A model generated the notes under the pieces. That model was not told the origin of the DNA, did not search any database, and was given only the letters and a program-made list of their open reading frames with translations. A stretch of 64,000 bases of DNA from Volvox africanus. Lineage: Eukaryota > Chlorophyta > Chlorophyceae > Chlamydomonadales > Volvocaceae. The translations under genes were made by a program, and so were the position numbers. The stretch lies in contig BSDZ01000019.1 of the NCBI GenBank assembly GCA_030268105.1, forward strand, positions 2,977,501 through 3,041,500, read 5' to 3'. This document shows, in pieces, positions 40,342 to 52,788 of this stretch (position 1 is its first letter; each line of letters begins with the position of its first letter).

Positions 40342-43300
40342 GGGCTTGCCCGGGTTCCTGCGGAGGGGGCTCTACCTGGGTTTTCTGAACTAACGCGTGG
40401 TCGGTGGTCATCCTTACGGCCAGCCGTTAAGGCATTGTTGCCTTGTGTACTTGGACACATCGAGCGAGTCATTGCGCGACGCATCACGCTTGACGGACGC
40501 ACGGGACTTCTCTGCTTCGACCCGTTGTGTAATTTGTTTACACCTCGCCGTCCCCTGTCGTCTATCGATCTGTCTAACCACGTGGTTTTGTTCATCCCCT
40601 CGTCTCTGCGTGAGATGTCGGAACAGTTGGCCATGTACAGGAGGTGTAGGCGTCAATATCCAGACACTGCCGCATGTGTTTTACTCCCCGCTTTCTGTCG
40701 GCGCAAGGCAGAGGCATCGTTAAGGGGTATGCGGCATGTCCACCGGTTCGAGCCGGGCACCGTTTTGTTTAATGGTGTGGATCGGGAGGGTACGCTGGCT
40801 CCGTGGCCACACCTATCCTACTCGGTTGACGTTTGGTACGAAGCTCCTGATGGGGGTGCCGTTGGTTACGGACCCGCCTTAAGTGCACTGACGTTGTCTG
40901 CTGGGCAGTCGCTCGTAGATAACCGTGTCCCTGTGGTTCAGATCGGTTTGAATGGCCGTACTCTGAAGGCACTTGTTGACACCGGTGCCAGCGACGACTT
41001 CATCTCTGTCGCAGAGGTGAATGCGCTGGGGTTGTCCCCAGAGTCGTCTGATTGTCCACAGGTTACCCTTGCTGACGGGGGTAAGCATCCCATCGTGGGC
41101 AGGATTACCCTTAGCCTATCGTTAGGCCCTTTGCGTGTTGTGACCCGGCCGTACGTGCTGCAGGGCTTAGCAGAGACTGCACCGTACATAATGGGGTCGT
41201 CGACATTACGACAGTACCGCGCGCGCATCGACATGGAGACCGCAACCCTGCATATGTGCAAGGGTACTCTGTCGATTAAGGTACCTTTCCTGTCGTTCGA
41301 ATATGTCACACCAAAGGAGGGCGAAACTGAGGCGGTGCCTATGGTTAATTTCGCCGTGACCACAATGGCCGCGCGAATCGAACCAGAGCTAGTCGGGCGT
41401 AAGGAGGCCGTCCGTTTGTTACGGAAGGGTGCCCACGGACTGCTTTTAAGGCCGCGGGTGAGCTGTTGTGTCACCACCGCGCAGATTTCTGTGGATCCTG
41501 AGGTTGAGGCCCTACTGTCGCAGTATGAGGACGTCTTTAAAGATATCCCTGGCCTACCACCTATGCGTCCTGTTGATCACACAATCCCTCTCATGCCTGG
41601 AGCGCAGCCTACAGCCCGGCCAATGTACAGGTTGAGTCCATTGGAACTGGACGAGGTGAAGCGCCAGGTGACGGATTTGCTCGCGAAGGGTATGATACGC
41701 CCCAGCACATCCCCGTATTCTGCACCGATTTTGTTTGTCGGTAAGAAGGATGGGACCTTGCGCATGTGCATCGATTACCGGGGGTTAAATGCGAATACGG
41801 TGAAAAATCGCTACCCTTTGCCTCGCGTCGACGACCTGTTGGATAAGCTGAAGGGCTCGGCTTATTTTTCCTCAATTGACTTACAACAGGGCTACAATCA
41901 GATTCGCATCGCTGCCTCTGATATCCCGAAAACCGCTTTTCGGACGCCCTTCGGTCACTTTGAGTATACGGTCCTATCATTTGGTTTGACTAATGCCCCT
42001 GCGACGTTTCAGGCGGTTATGGACCGAATGTTTAGGCCGTTTATCGACAGGTTCGTTGTTTGCTACCTGGATGACATCTTGGTATATTCTAAGACGCGCG
42101 AGGAGCACTTGGAGCATCTTCGGCTCGTGCTCGACGTTATGAGGCGGGAGCAATTGTTTGCTAAACGCGCCAAATGCTTTTGGGCGCAGCCTCAGGTGGA
42201 ATATTTGGGCCACATTGTGTCGGCCACCGGTGTGAAGATGGACCCGCGGAAGGTCGCCGTGGTTCGCGATTGGCCCGCGCCTCAGAACCTCACGGAGCTG
42301 CGTAAGTTCCTTGGCTTGACCAATTATTTCCGAAAGTTCATTGAAAAATATTCCATCATTGCGGCCCCGCTTACTAACTTAACTCGCAAAGGCGTTTTCG
42401 TTTCGCTTGAGTCGTGGACGTCGCAATGCCAGCGGGCATTCGAAGAGCTCAAACGAATCATTGCCGAAGATGTCACCCTTGCATTCCCTGATTACTCGTT
42501 GCCATTTCGTGTTGAGGTAGTGTCTGATGCCTCAATATTTGGAAGCGGCGCTGTATTGTTACAGGAAGGGCGACCGATCGCCTTCACGAGTAAGAAGTTT
42601 TCTGGTGCGGAGATTCGCTACACCACCGGGGAACAGGAGCTTCTGGCCGTGCTGCATGCTTTAAAGGAATGGCGCTGTTACCTCGAGGGACGCCCGTTTA
42701 CTTTAAAGACTGACCATAAGCCCCTAACGTTTTTGCAAAGCGTTCCGACGTTGAACCGCCGTCAAGCTAGGTGGATGGAATATCTAGCTAGGTTCAACTG
42801 CACCTGGGAGTATATTTCTGGTAAATTGAATATTGCCGATGCTCTCAGTCGACATCCGTCGCTACACGCTGCAATTTTGGCAGCGCCCGTCGTGCGGCCG
42901 CGTAGCGAGGGGGTTCCGATCGCGACGGACCTCGCGGAGCGGTTGAAGGTTGCCTACAGCGCAGACGCCTGGTTCGCGGACCCGGCTAATGTAGAAAACC
43001 TTCGCAAGCAGAATGGCCTTTGGCTACGGACGGAGGGTGCAGCTACGCAAATCGTCGTTCCGAACGACGACGCGCTACGCTACGACATCCTTGCGCGGTT
43101 CCACGAGGACCCGTTAGCAGGACACCCTGGTAGCAAGCGATTGATCGACTTGGTGCAACGTTCCTTTTGGTGGCCTCGTTTGGCTAAGGATGCGGCGAAC
43201 TTTGTCCAGACATGCAGTCTGTGCCAGCGCAATAAGGCTTTGTCCGGTAAGGGCCATGGGTTGTTGCAACCGTTGCCTGTCCCGGATGCGCCTTGGGAAA

Positions 43301-44403
43301 GTGTTTCCATGGACTTCGTAGTCGCGCTGCCCAAAACTGAGGGGGGATACGATGCGGTGTTCGTAATGGTCGATCGTCTGACTAAGATGGTTCACCTAGC
43401 ACCATGCACATCATCCTGCACGGCTGAGCAAACCGCACGTTTGTTTTTCGATAATGTGGTTCGGTTACACGGGATTCCCAAAAATGTGATCTCGGACCGC
43501 GGTGGACAGTTCACGTCTAAGTTTTGGGAAGCGCTCTGCAAACTAGTTGGCATGCGCGTCAACCTGAGCACGGCGTATCACCCGCAGACTGATGGTCAAA
43601 CCGAACGCACAAACCGCACGTTGGGTGATATGTTGCGCAATTATGCTGGTCGCACACCACTTGTTTGGGATACATATTTGACTGCGGCAGAATTCGCGCT
43701 TAACAACGCTGTTAACCGCTCTACAGGCAAAAGTCCGTTCTTTCTTAACTACGGGTTTCATCCCGCGCTACCCGTGTGGCGAGAGTTGGAAGTGAACGTG
43801 CCTGCTGCTAAACTTTTTGCCAAGTCTTTTATGTCCCGAATCACAGACGCGAAGTCGTGTTTGGACGCGGCGCAGCAACGAACGACAGAATACTACAACA
43901 AATCCAAGCAGGATGTGACGTTTTCGGAAGGGCAACTCGTGTTGCTAAGCACCAAGAACTTGCGTTCCTTGGCCGACGGATCCCGAAAACTCTTACCCCG
44001 CTGGATTGGTCCGTATCCTGTCGTGCGCATGGTTGGGAATGTGGCTGTGGAGCTTGCATTGCCCACTGATATGACCATTCACCCCACGTTTCACGTATCG
44101 CTTGTTCGTCCGTATCGTAGTACGGAACCCGTCCCTGAGCCTGCTAACGCCCCCGCAGTGATCGAACCAGTTCCCGAGACCTGGATCACTGGTAAACAGA
44201 AGTTTTACGATGTGGAGCGGGTGTTAGATTATCGCGCGCGTCGTGTGGGCCGACACCGACGTAAGCGAACAGTACACGAGTACTTGGTTAAGTGGACAGG
44301 GTATACCGACGAGCACAACTCATGGGAACCGGCACGCAACTTCTCACAGGACATGAAACCCCTGCTCGAAGAAGCCCGCAAACGTGCCACGCAAGCCCAA
44401 TGA
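40342..44403 (+). CDS. Chromovirus Pol (protease-RT-RNase H-integrase-chromodomain)
   Basis: The frame runs without a stop from the codon after the Gag TAG. The residue numbers here are counted from a TTG at 40435. Protease VDTGAS at D182; RT YLDD at D546-D547; RNase H from D698 ([11 protein letters not shown]); integrase zinc region [15 protein letters not shown]; core D960, D1021, E1057 (35 residues between the last two); and a C-terminal chromodomain at about 1256-1310 ([10 protein letters not shown].., [15 protein letters not shown]), which in this family targets integration by binding modified histone tails. RT before integrase is the Ty3/gypsy order. There is no start codon of its own near 40342, so expression by TAG readthrough is likely. 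Likely functional. Confidence 0.92.
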   Translation, partial: GLARVPAEGALPGFSELTRGRWSSLRPAVKALLPCVLGHIERVIARRITLDGRTGLLCFDPLCNLFTPRRPLSSIDLSNHVVLFIPSSLREMSEQLAMYRRCRRQYPDTAACVLLPAFCRRKAEASLRGMRHVHRFEPGTVLFNGVDREGTLAPWPHLSYSVDVWYEAPDGGAVGYGPALSALTLSAGQSLVDNRVPVVQIGLNGRTLKALVDTGASDDFISVAEVNALGLSPESSDCPQVTLADGGKHPIVGRITLSLSLGPLRVVTRPYVLQGLAETAPYIMGSSTLRQYRARIDMETATLHMCKGTLSIKVPFLSFEYVTPKEGETEAVPMVNFAVTTMAARIEPELVGRKEAVRLLRKGAHGLLLRPRVSCCVTTAQISVDPEVEALLSQYEDVFKDIPGLPPMRPVDHTIPLMPGAQPTARPMYRLSPLELDEVKRQVTDLLAKGMIRPSTSPYSAPILFVGKKDGTLRMCIDYRGLNANTVKNRYPLPRVDDLLDKLKGSAYFSSIDLQQGYNQIRIAASDIPKTAFRTPFGHFEYTVLSFGLTNAPATFQAVMDRMFRPFIDRFVVCYLDDILVYSKTREEHLEHLRLVLDVMRREQLFAKRAKCFWAQPQVEYLGHIVSATGVKMDPRKVAVVRDWPAPQNLTELRKFLGLTNYFRKFIEKYSIIAAPLTNLTRKGVFVSLESWTSQCQRAFEELKRIIAEDVTLAFPDYSLPFRVEVVSDASIFGSGAVLLQEGRPIAFTSKKFSGAEIRYTTGEQELLAVLHALKEWRCYLEGRPFTLKTDHKPLTFLQSVPTLNRRQARWMEYLARFNCTWEYISGKLNIADALSRHPSLHAAILAAPVVRPRSEGVPIATDLAERLKVAYSADAWFADPANVENLRKQNGLWLRTEGAATQIVVPNDDALRYDILARFHEDPLAGHPGSKRLIDLVQRSFWWPRLAKDAANFVQTCSLCQRNKALSGKGHGLLQPLPVPDAPWESVSMDFVVALPKTEGGYDAVFVMVDRLTKMVHLAPCTSSCTAEQTARLFFDNVVRLHGIPKNVISDRGGQFTSKFWEALCKLVGMRVNLSTAYHPQTDGQTERTNRTLGDMLRNYAGRTPLVWDTYLTAAEFALNNAVNRSTGKSPFFLNYGFHPALPVWRELEVNVPAAKLFAKSFMSRITDAKSCLDAAQQRTTEYYNKSKQDVTFSEGQLVLLSTKNLRSLADGSRKLLPRWIGPYPVVRMVGNVAVELALPTDMTIHPTFHVSLVRPYRSTEPVPEPANAPAVIEPVPETWITGKQKFYDVERVLDYRARRVGRHRRKRTVHEYLVKWTGYTDEHNSWEPARNFSQDMKPLLEEARKRATQAQ

Positions 44404-44448
44404 CCCCTGCAGTCGATGCTGTATGATGCAGCGAGGACGCTGCATACG

Positions 44449-44462
44449 GGAGGGGGGATAAT
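44449..44462 (+). other. Chromovirus polypurine tract
   Basis: GGGAGGGGGGATAA-type purine run immediately before the 3' LTR; primes plus-strand DNA. Confidence 0.75.
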
Positions 44463-45286
44463 TGTTGTGCTACGGTTCATTTCCCGTCGACGCGTAGGTC
44501 GACGCGATCCTATGAGTCGAAGTGCTTTTGTGATGAACGCATTACATATGAATGAATCTGCATGATATAAATGTATTCGCATACATTTATATATGCATCT
44601 GGCATGTTGTCATGATCCATCGCGACATCGCACCATGGCAAATCCGCCTAGCATGCATGAATGACCTAATCATTGAAGTGCGCATTATGCTCGTGCTACG
44701 AAACGATAAGTAATATTATCTGATATAATATTACTTCATTAAAGCACACGTTGAGAGCGCCGCACTCGTCGCGATGCATGCCCTGCAACCGGATATCGTT
44801 ATCCGGACCCTTGCATCATGCGAATGCCGGAAAGGCTTATACGTTGTTATGCGTAGACATCGCCTAGACGCAGTAGGGTTGTCACATCTAGGATCGGCCT
44901 CCTAATGTGAATCGTACGGCATTGCGATGCTGCGAGTATAACAGATGCGAGGACGGCTAAGCTAGACAAGATATCCGATACCGGAGAACACTCGTGTGTT
45001 CTAAATTACTATTTCTATACACTATTCTACTTAGCCCGAGCTAAGCCTTAACTTCGCTAATCACCGCCGCGTGATGATTGCTTGCTTCCGGCGCTGACGG
45101 CGATTTCGTCCATTGCATCATTCCGACCTGTAAGACCGTAAGTTATATCTCTCTTCGTCTTGAAGTCTTCCGCTGTCTCTGTTTGCTCTCGCTTGCCTTG
45201 CTGTACTTGCAAGTGCTCGCGCATCGGTGTCAATAGTCTCCAGACGTGCAGATACTCATGAGCAAACGCGAACGAGAGGTACAACA
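44463..45286 (+). repeat. Chromovirus 3' LTR (824 bp)
   Basis: Same length and termini as the 5' LTR; followed by TSD CCCCT and by the resumption of copia E. Confidence 0.95.
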
Positions 45287-47094
45287 CCCCTCACACCCAA
45301 GGTGGCGGATCCTCTACTGGTGCAGGAGGTTCAGGGGATAACAGCGGTGGACCAACAGGGGGTGGTGATGCTTCCGGCGCAGGTCCCTCGGGGAGTTCGT
45401 CCGGTGCTGGCCCCTCTGTGGGTGCTGCCGGTGCGAGTAACAATTTTGAGTCTAGGTACCCTGTCCGTGATCGAAAACGGCCGTCCGAGTGGTGGCGCAG
45501 TGAGGACCCTAGGTCTGTTGCCGGCCGGGTCCATGTGGCTGCCGCAACCAAAGTGTCTGAGCCCAACACTTATGCTGAAGCGGTGTCTGGGGCGCAGGCC
45601 AGCGAGTGGAAAAGGACTATGGATGACGAAATTAACTCTCAGTTGGCAAATGGAACCTGGACCTTAGAAACACCCCCGCCAGGCACGAAGCTTATTCCAT
45701 GTCGCTGGGTGTATAAGGTGAAACACAATCCAGATGGTAGTGTTGAGCGGTTTAAAGCGCGCTTGGTCGCAAAAGGGTTTGTACAGCGCGAGGGGGTGGA
45801 TTATGGTGAGCTCTTTGCGCCTACGTCCCGTAGCTCATCTTTTCGAGTCCTTTTAGCGGTTGCAGCGGCTAGAAAAATGCCCATTCACCAGCTAGATGTG
45901 ACGACTGCGTTCTTGAATGGAGAACTGAAGGAGGATCTTTGGATGGAGCAGCCACCGGGGTACGAGTCGGAAACTCCAGGCCTGGCCTGTCACCTGCATA
46001 AGTCCATCTATGGTCTAAAGCAGGCCCCACGGTGCTGGTATGATAAGTTGTGTGAGAAGTTTGCCGAGATTGGGCTGTTCCCGTCTAAATCAGATCCGGC
46101 TATGTTTCTGAAGGTTGATGAAAGGGGAGTGGTGGTTGCATTGGTTCATGTGGATGATACGTGTGTGGCCTCAGATGATTTAGAATTGGTGCGGAAGGTG
46201 AAAGAGGCGATTGGTCAGTGCTTCAAGATTTGGGACCTAGGGGAGGCACGAGTATTTTTGGGCATGGATATTCGTCGAGAGAAGGATGGCGATATTGTGT
46301 TGAGCCAATCTCGTTATATTGAGCAGATTCTGGAGCGGCACAACATGCTGGATGCCAAAGATCGGGCAACTCCTCTGGCAATGGGTACAAGGGCTGCCCC
46401 AGTGACTGATGATGAAGGCAAACTGCTGGAGGACCCAACGCCTTACCGAGCTCTGGTGGGAGAACTCAACTACCTTGCAGTGAGTACACGTCCCGACCTG
46501 GCCTATGCCCTGAGTGTGCTTTCCCGGTCCATGGCTAAGCCTACCCGCGCTGCAATGAGTGCGGCAAAGGGAGTGCTGCGGTACCTGGCGGGTACTCGGG
46601 AGATGGGTCTTCGGTTTCCTGGCGGACAAGGGCTGCAGCTGGATGGCTACAGTGATTCGGATTGGGCAGGAGACACAGTTACCCGCAGGTCAACAACTGG
46701 TTATGTCCGAGTGAACGGTACTGCGATAAGTTGGAGCAGCCAGCTGCAGCGTACCGTGGCAGCATCATCAGTGGAGGCAGAGTATCAAGCTCTTTCCAGT
46801 GCGGTGAGAGAAGCCCTTTGGCTGTCAAAGCTGTCTGACGATCTGAAGATCGGCACCTCCCCCTCGATTATTAAGGTGGATTCCCAGGGGGCGCTGAATA
46901 TCAGCAACAACCCTATGACGTCCCAGCGGTCCAAGCATATTGATGTGATGCATCATCTAGTCAGAGAGCGGGTCGCAAGTGGGGAGGTTGAGCTTAGGTA
47001 CTGCCCTACGGAGAAGATGGTGGCTGATGTGATGACGAAGGCCTTGGGTGAAGCCAAGTTCAAGTGGTGCCGTGCCTCCATGGGTGTAGTCTAG
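45287..47094 (+). pseudogene. Copia 1 pol, copy E, C-terminal part (RT and RNase H)
   Basis: Resumes at the acidic/Gly-rich linker (PHTQGGGSS) after the CCCCT duplication and runs through RT (HVDD) and RNase H to the stop. One codon is lost in RNase H (TTGYVRVNG instead of TTGYVFRVNG), and R is replaced by W in KIWDLGEA. It has no start of its own and is separated from Gag-integrase by 7.5 kb. Confidence 0.9.
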
Positions 47095-47116
47095 TGGGGT
47101 TTGCACCGAGGGGGCG

Positions 47117-47419
47117 TGTTAAGTCTTGGACGGTGCAAACATTGGTTGCCACAACCTTGGAACTGTCCTAGAGAAGGAGCTCGGAGCTGTCCTAGAGAAG
47201 GAGCTTGGAACTGTCCTAGAGTTAAGTGGAGCCATCCTAGAGGACAACCGGGCGGAACTCTTGGAATAGCTAACAGCAGGCAATAATGGTATTTAAGGGT
47301 GCATAAACTCTGCAATAGTCACCCAACAGCTAGCAATCGTCTAGTGTCTTATACATCTGACCTCCTCTGACCTCTGTAATACCTCATAGCAGCTTTATAC
47401 TTCCTTTATCTCCTTAACA
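47117..47419 (+). repeat. Copia E 3' LTR
   Basis: 303 bp; preceded by the polypurine tract GAGGGGGCG; followed by TSD GCTTC. Confidence 0.93.
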
Positions 47420-47424
47420 GCTTC

Positions 47425-47842
47425 AAGTACATGGCATCTGGGGTGTGCAAATTTCCAGGCGCGCTTAGCAAGGTTATTGCAGGATGGGTGATGTACATTA
47501 TGGATTGCATGTACAGGGATGTACAGGTCATTAATGTCCTTTAACCTGTTTTCTCCTTTTTATCTTTTATGTAATTGTTCCTACTTTCCTCAAACATGCT
47601 TCCTTTTCATGTAGGCAAAGAGTCCACAGCCCTCTAAGGCAAGGAACTCCAGCAGGAATGCTACGAACTCAAGCAAGGCGGCAGCGAAAAAGGTACAGCC
47701 CATTAATGAATATTCATCCTGTCTTCCCGTTTTTGTGAGTTGTAATTTTATATTTCGTTCTATTCTTTTAATTTGCTGCGTGCTTTGTGGTTTGATGTGG
47801 TATACGTCGATTTGTTTTTCTCTTTTTAAATAGAAAATATAA
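47425..47842 (+). pseudogene. Satellite gene copy U2, last exons
   Basis: Rest of the SFKYMASGV..MDCMYRDVQ exon, then the AKSPQPSKARNSS exon, then the terminal Lys-Ile-stop exon ending at 47842. Confidence 0.6.
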
Positions 47843-47865
47843 GCTTATTATTTCTTAAATCCTAT

Positions 47866-48690
47866 ATGTATGTTAACGGTGGTATGTTAATGTATGTTAT
47901 CAAGCAGGTCATCGACGCGCGGCAAAGGGTAGCGATTTTTAATCGTGGTCGCGTTCAAGCCCCTATAATCAATGCACATGCGCAACGTCCCATCCTTCTT
48001 ACCAACAAACAATATCAGCGTAAATATGGCGATGTGCTGGGCCGAACCATACCCTTTGCGAGCAGATTCCCCACTTGCCGCTTCATCCGCTCAATTTTGG
48101 CAGCCTAACCTGTACATAGATTGTGAAATGGGTTGTGCTCGAACACAAAGGGGATCATATAATCAGCAGGTAACATAGGTGGGAGCCCCAGGATGACATA
48201 TGCATCAATATAATTTGGCAATAGGGGGGCTGCGACCTCAGGATCTTTCACAAGAGACTGCGCGGTGGTAACAACCAATTGCACCCAAGGCCTCGCAAGC
48301 AATTCATGGATGCCTTCCCTTATCACTTGATAAGCTACTCGTACAATCTTCAAGCTTGGGTTCTTTATTTCGGCGGACGAACGCCGCTAACGAAATTAAC
48401 CACAGGCTCCGCACAGTTCCGCCCTCCTCTGGTGTGACATCTTAGTACGACAGACAAGGTACCTTAGGCGATAGGTTCCCTTTTGCACAATGGCCAATAG
48501 TGCTGGATTCCATATCGATGCGCCGGCGGTACTGTCGTTATGTCGCGGCACCCAATGTCCATGTAGTGCTGTCTCCGGGAGACCTTGTTGCACTCATTGG
48601 GCCCTAACACACAGAGGGTCCTTCGTCGACTAAGGGTGATCCTGCCCACGATGGGATGGGATGCTTATCCTCATCAACGAGGATAACCTG
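47866..48690 (-). pseudogene. Fossil chromovirus pol fragment, U3
   Basis: Protease-to-RT fragment with frameshifts and stops. The RT part here carries an extra frameshift (TATCAGCGTAAATATGG versus CAGCGCAGAATATGG in other units). Confidence 0.75.
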
Positions 48691-49975
48691 AACACTTAGA
48701 CGACTATGGGATCAACCCCATCATGCTTATCACTTATTTGAGATAAGGTCGTCAGTAACACCGGTAATACTCAACAAAATCGATTTTGTTGCCATCCAAA
48801 AGAGTCAAACGTGGCGTACATCCGCATCATACCTACAATCCATGCTAGTCAGCAGAAAAGGATCCGTTAGAAGCACATAAATATTAATCATCGAGTATAT
48901 TAACACTATAACAAGAGATTCGTGCGTTAGGCTCGCGTTAGGCTGCGTTAGGGCGCGTATGTGTGCGTAAGGCTGCGTTTTGTGCGTTAGAGATTGCGTT
49001 AGCCTAACGCGAGCCTAACACAAAGAAATAGAAAACTTGACAGAACGACTGTTATAGTGCGTCGTTTCAAGTTTGTTTAAATGAAAACAATATTTATTTA
49101 TAATGAGTATAAAAGTTCCCTGCAATTTTTATTACGTTTCGTGGTGCTCGAAAATCGGGGGCTTGCATATGTTCTAACGCGAGCTGTACGCAAACCTAAC
49201 GCACGCGTTAACTTTACGCAAACAGCTTGCGTATATCTTGCGTACAGTGCGTTACCATACGCACGTAACGCACTGTAACGCAGTTTACGCAAAGTTTATG
49301 TAGATAGCGCATAATAATGTTCGGAGCACGGGTTCGCCGGATTTATTTAGTTTGCTTACTTGCTCTTATTGTGCAGTAGCATTGGAGACTTTGTGCATAA
49401 AATATCTTCAAAGTTAATTTCAATTTAGGATAGCGCTATGAATACTAGTCGTTGTACAAGAGATTGCTCTGGTGAACGCTTGTTAAAATTGCTAAATCGC
49501 TACCATTATATGGATTTAGAACCTGTACATGTGGCTTACTTTGTAACATAAAACTCTTAAGTGCCACACATGTCTGTTCATGGCTACTTTCTAGTTATGG
49601 AAGGGTTTCTAATTATTGAGCAGCAAGCTGCCGGAGTTAGCAAGCGTGGGTAAGGATCGCAGAAAGTTGGCAACAGCAAACCTTACACAGTAGCCAGGCA
49701 ACTATGTTTCCAGATGGAGACCCAAACAAAGTCACCAAGAGCCACAGTTACACATCGAGCAGGCCCCCAAAATTATATAGCCTTTTCCGGCAAGCACCAT
49801 AGCAGCTTTGCGTAGGTGTGAAAATTGACCATGAAAATTGACCATGAAAATTGACCATGTGTGAGACATACTCTATGATCCCAAGGCTTCCCAAATCCAG
49901 ACATATTGCAAGGCAGATTAGTTCAATCGCTGCACGGGAATGAATACTTCAACGGATTCACGCCACAATTTTCAG

Positions 49976-50990
49976 CACGGATATTATTTTGTCATCGCAT
50001 AAAAAACGTCATGCACATTTTAAGGGGAAGGCTTGGAACCAGGCTCAGAAGAAACTAACTATCCATATATCCCTAAAACAGCCATCTGTTCAATTGGTAT
50101 CCCCTGAAGTAAGCAGAATCAGTATACGAAAGGATCATGATCGTGGTGAGCCATCAAAGCGGAACAGGTCATATGAGCAGGCCGCCATCAACAAAGCCGT
50201 CCGCGACAACGTGCCGTACAACCTCGACAGCAGCCTGAAGAATCCACGGGTCCTCATTGCGAAGGATATTCAACGTGTGCCGCATCTGCAGCCCGTTTGG
50301 GATAAGTGCTTTGCTGCTGGCTTTGCACAAGTGGCTGACTTACAGCCAAGAGTTACGGTCGACTGCTTCAAGAAGAAATGGCAAAAGTAAGTACATGTTT
50401 ATTTTCCTACTGTTATGCTTCTAGTGATTATCTTGTTTGTGGTCATCATACATGCCATCCATATCATTAGCTTACTTTCAGTGGGGACAGACAACAATAG
50501 AATGAAGCATGCACAGTATAAAAAGTAAGCACTTTTATTCGGTGCATCCCATGTACTTTGTAGATACGCAACGAATTACAATGCCCAACATGCAAGGTAC
50601 GAAAAGGTGAAGGCCACCCAAAAGGAGGAACTTGCCTGCAAGCCAGGTTTGTGAGCTCGTACTGCTACTTGTCATCCATTAACTTTTTACAACATATTTT
50701 GATCAGGTTGTTTGATAAAAAAATCCTTTCTATGTATTTTGAAAAAGGGAATATGGGGTAAACGCGGGCCAAAGATTTGTTTTACGACAAAGGACATGCC
50801 ATGCCACTTACTCTATGTACGGGATTACGAAAACTTTCGAAAATGATGTGTATCATGGCATCTGGCGTTGATGTTCGTCTTCACATTATTTTTATGTAGA
50901 TGAGTTTGAGAAGAAGCCATGAAAGAAGCTGTGGAACAAGGAGTCTTGGGCAGCCTGGAGGAGCTTCAAGTACATGGCATCTGGGGTGTG
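49976..50990 (+). pseudogene. Satellite gene copy U3, first exons
   Basis: As U1; conserved TGA at about 50917-50925. Interrupted by copia 2 at 50996 and completed at 56651-57040. Confidence 0.6.
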
Positions 50991-50995
50991 CAAAT

Positions 50996-51277
50996 TCTTA
51001 CGAGGATAGGAGCAACCGATGCGAAACGTGGATAGATTACAATGTATTGACGCAAGAACCGTGTATATTTGGCATAAATAATTATAGTATCAACGTTAGT
51101 AACGCGCAAGACTAATTAGCGCAGAGTGCGCACAAACAATATACTCGCGATAATAACTGTACGGCACTCGTCGCGATACCTAACTTACATCGCGGTTACT
51201 CGCACCTAAGTAAGAGCTATTGCACAACTGTTATCAGACGGTATTATGATGACGTGAAATCCCGCATAATCACAACA
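50996..51277 (-). repeat. Copia 2 3' LTR (282 bp)
   Basis: Differs from the 5' LTR at about four sites (for example GCATAAATA versus GCATATATA). Between this LTR and the pol stop at 51583 lie 305 bp of noncoding sequence with a second polypurine-like run near 51333-51345. Confidence 0.9.
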
Positions 51278-51582
51278 CACCCCCTCGGGATGCACGTCAT
51301 GGTCGAATAGGGCACTCCAATATCACACCCCCTCAAAGATAGTAGCGTCAAGTTACTAAGTATCACTGAAATAAACCTCTACGATAAGGCAATTGAGACG
51401 ATGCTGGACTGGTGCTGTTAGATGCCACAACAAGAATAAGTAATCCTTCGCTTATGAACGTTATTGTCAAAAGAAATAATGACCTCACTATCAAAAACAG
51501 CTTAACTACAGCCAGCCACCCGGGCTCACGCCTTATTGGCCTATATGAGCTGGTTTCTACCAACAGATCGATGGCTTCTTTG

Positions 51583-52788
51583 TCAGGTATCGTCTAGTCC
51601 CATTTCACGGCGGCAATAGACGAACTTTCCTTCTGGCAGTGGTTTGGTCAATGCGTCCGCCACCATCTCCTCCGTGCGGCAATGCCCCACTGCCACGTCG
51701 CCCTCTATCACTCTCTCGCGAATCATGTGGTGCTGTACATCAATATGCTTAGACCGTGATGATGTAATGGGGTTGTTGCCTAGGTCTAAGGCCCCTTGTG
51801 AGTCTATGTTGATTCTGATTCCGTCGGAGTCCACATTAAGGTCCCCGCATAGCTTATTCAGCCAAAGGACTTCCCTGACTGCGCTGGAAAGGGCCTGGTA
51901 TTCAGCCTCCACGGATTGCGCTGCCACAGTGCGCTGCAACTGACTGCTCCAGCTGATTGCGGTACCATTAACGCGAAATACGTACCCAGTCGTGGATCGC
52001 CTTGAGTTAGTGTCTCCTGCCCAGTCCGAATCGCAATATCCATCGATGATCTCCTTGCTCTCCCGCCGGAACTGTAGGCCCAGGTTGCGCGTGCCCGCCA
52101 CGTAGCGAAGGACCCCCTTTGCCATGCCCATTGCGGGTTTGGTTGGCTTGGCCATGAACCGTGACAACATGCTGAGGGCGAAGCCAAGGTCTGGACGTGT
52201 GCTGACTGCCAGGTAGTTGAGCTCACCAATGAGTGCTCTGTACGGCGTCGGATCCTCCAACAGCTCGGTGTCTTTGTCCAGGTGAAGTTTTGCTCCCACA
52301 GCTATGGGGATGGCTCTGGGTTTAACCTCGCTCATGCCATGCTTATGTAGGATGCGTTCCACATAACTGGATTGTGATAACGTGATCTCTCCATTGGGTT
52401 GCCGTCGAACTTCCATGCCCAGAAATATCTCAATGCGGCCAAGATCTCTTACCTTGAATAGTTTGCTGATTTCTGCCTTGAGATTTCGGATCAGCTCGGG
52501 GTCTTTAGCCGCAATGCACATGTCGTCCACGTGGACCAGCACGAACACGTCTCCTTTGCTGTTGTTTGCTCTCACGAACATCGCTTGGTCAGATTTGGAT
52601 GTGGTGAGTCCGATTTCAGCGAATTTGGTGCATAGTTTGTCGTACCAGCAGCGGGATGCTTGGCGGAGGCCATATATCGACTTGAGTAGCCGGCAGGCAG
52701 CTCCTGGGGTCGCCAGGTCGTATCCCGGTGGTGGTTTCATCCAGATTTCCTCTTTGAGGTCGCCGTTCAAAAAGGCCGTGGAGACATC
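51583..52788 (-). pseudogene. Copia 2 pol, C-terminal part (RT and RNase H)
   Basis: About 400 codons after the miniature-element insertion: STAFLNGDLKEE, RT motif HVDD (VLVHVDDMCIA), RNase H (DSDWAGD, EAEY, IDSQGA), ending GLDDT. The open frame begins inside the inserted element and is not a natural start. Clearly a different family from copia 1, with conserved motifs but many substitutions. Confidence 0.88.

Larger units (their letters stand above)
37815..45286 (+). mobile_element. Ty3/gypsy chromovirus, complete, 7472 bp
   Basis: LTRs at 37815-38638 and 44463-45286, both 824 bp, TGTTGTGC..GTACAACA, one difference noticed by eye (near 38060/44706). Target-site duplication CCCCT at 37810-37814 and 45287-45291, inside copia E. 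A primer site beginning TGGTATCGAG at 38642 fits a tRNA 3' end; the polypurine tract GGGAGGGGGGATA lies just before the 3' LTR. Gag and Pol frames are open. Recent insertion. Confidence 0.95.
35071..47419 (+). mobile_element. Ty1/copia family 1, copy E, complete but interrupted by a chromovirus
   Basis: LTRs at 35071-35373 and 47117-47419 (303 bp each, one difference by eye: CAATACTGG versus CAATAATGG). Five-bp target-site duplication GCTTC at 35066-35070 and 47420-47424. PBS at 35374. The only major lesion is the gypsy insertion at 37815. Confidence 0.95.
47420..50995 (+). repeat. Macrosatellite U2 end and U3 start
   Basis: Continues the unit cut at 35070, then runs through the gypsy fragment (47866-48690), GCGTTA cluster (about 48921-49290), three-copy minisatellite (49820-49859) and satellite gene of U3. 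A 22-bp deletion near 48770 distinguishes this unit. It is cut at CAAAT by copia 2. Confidence 0.9.
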
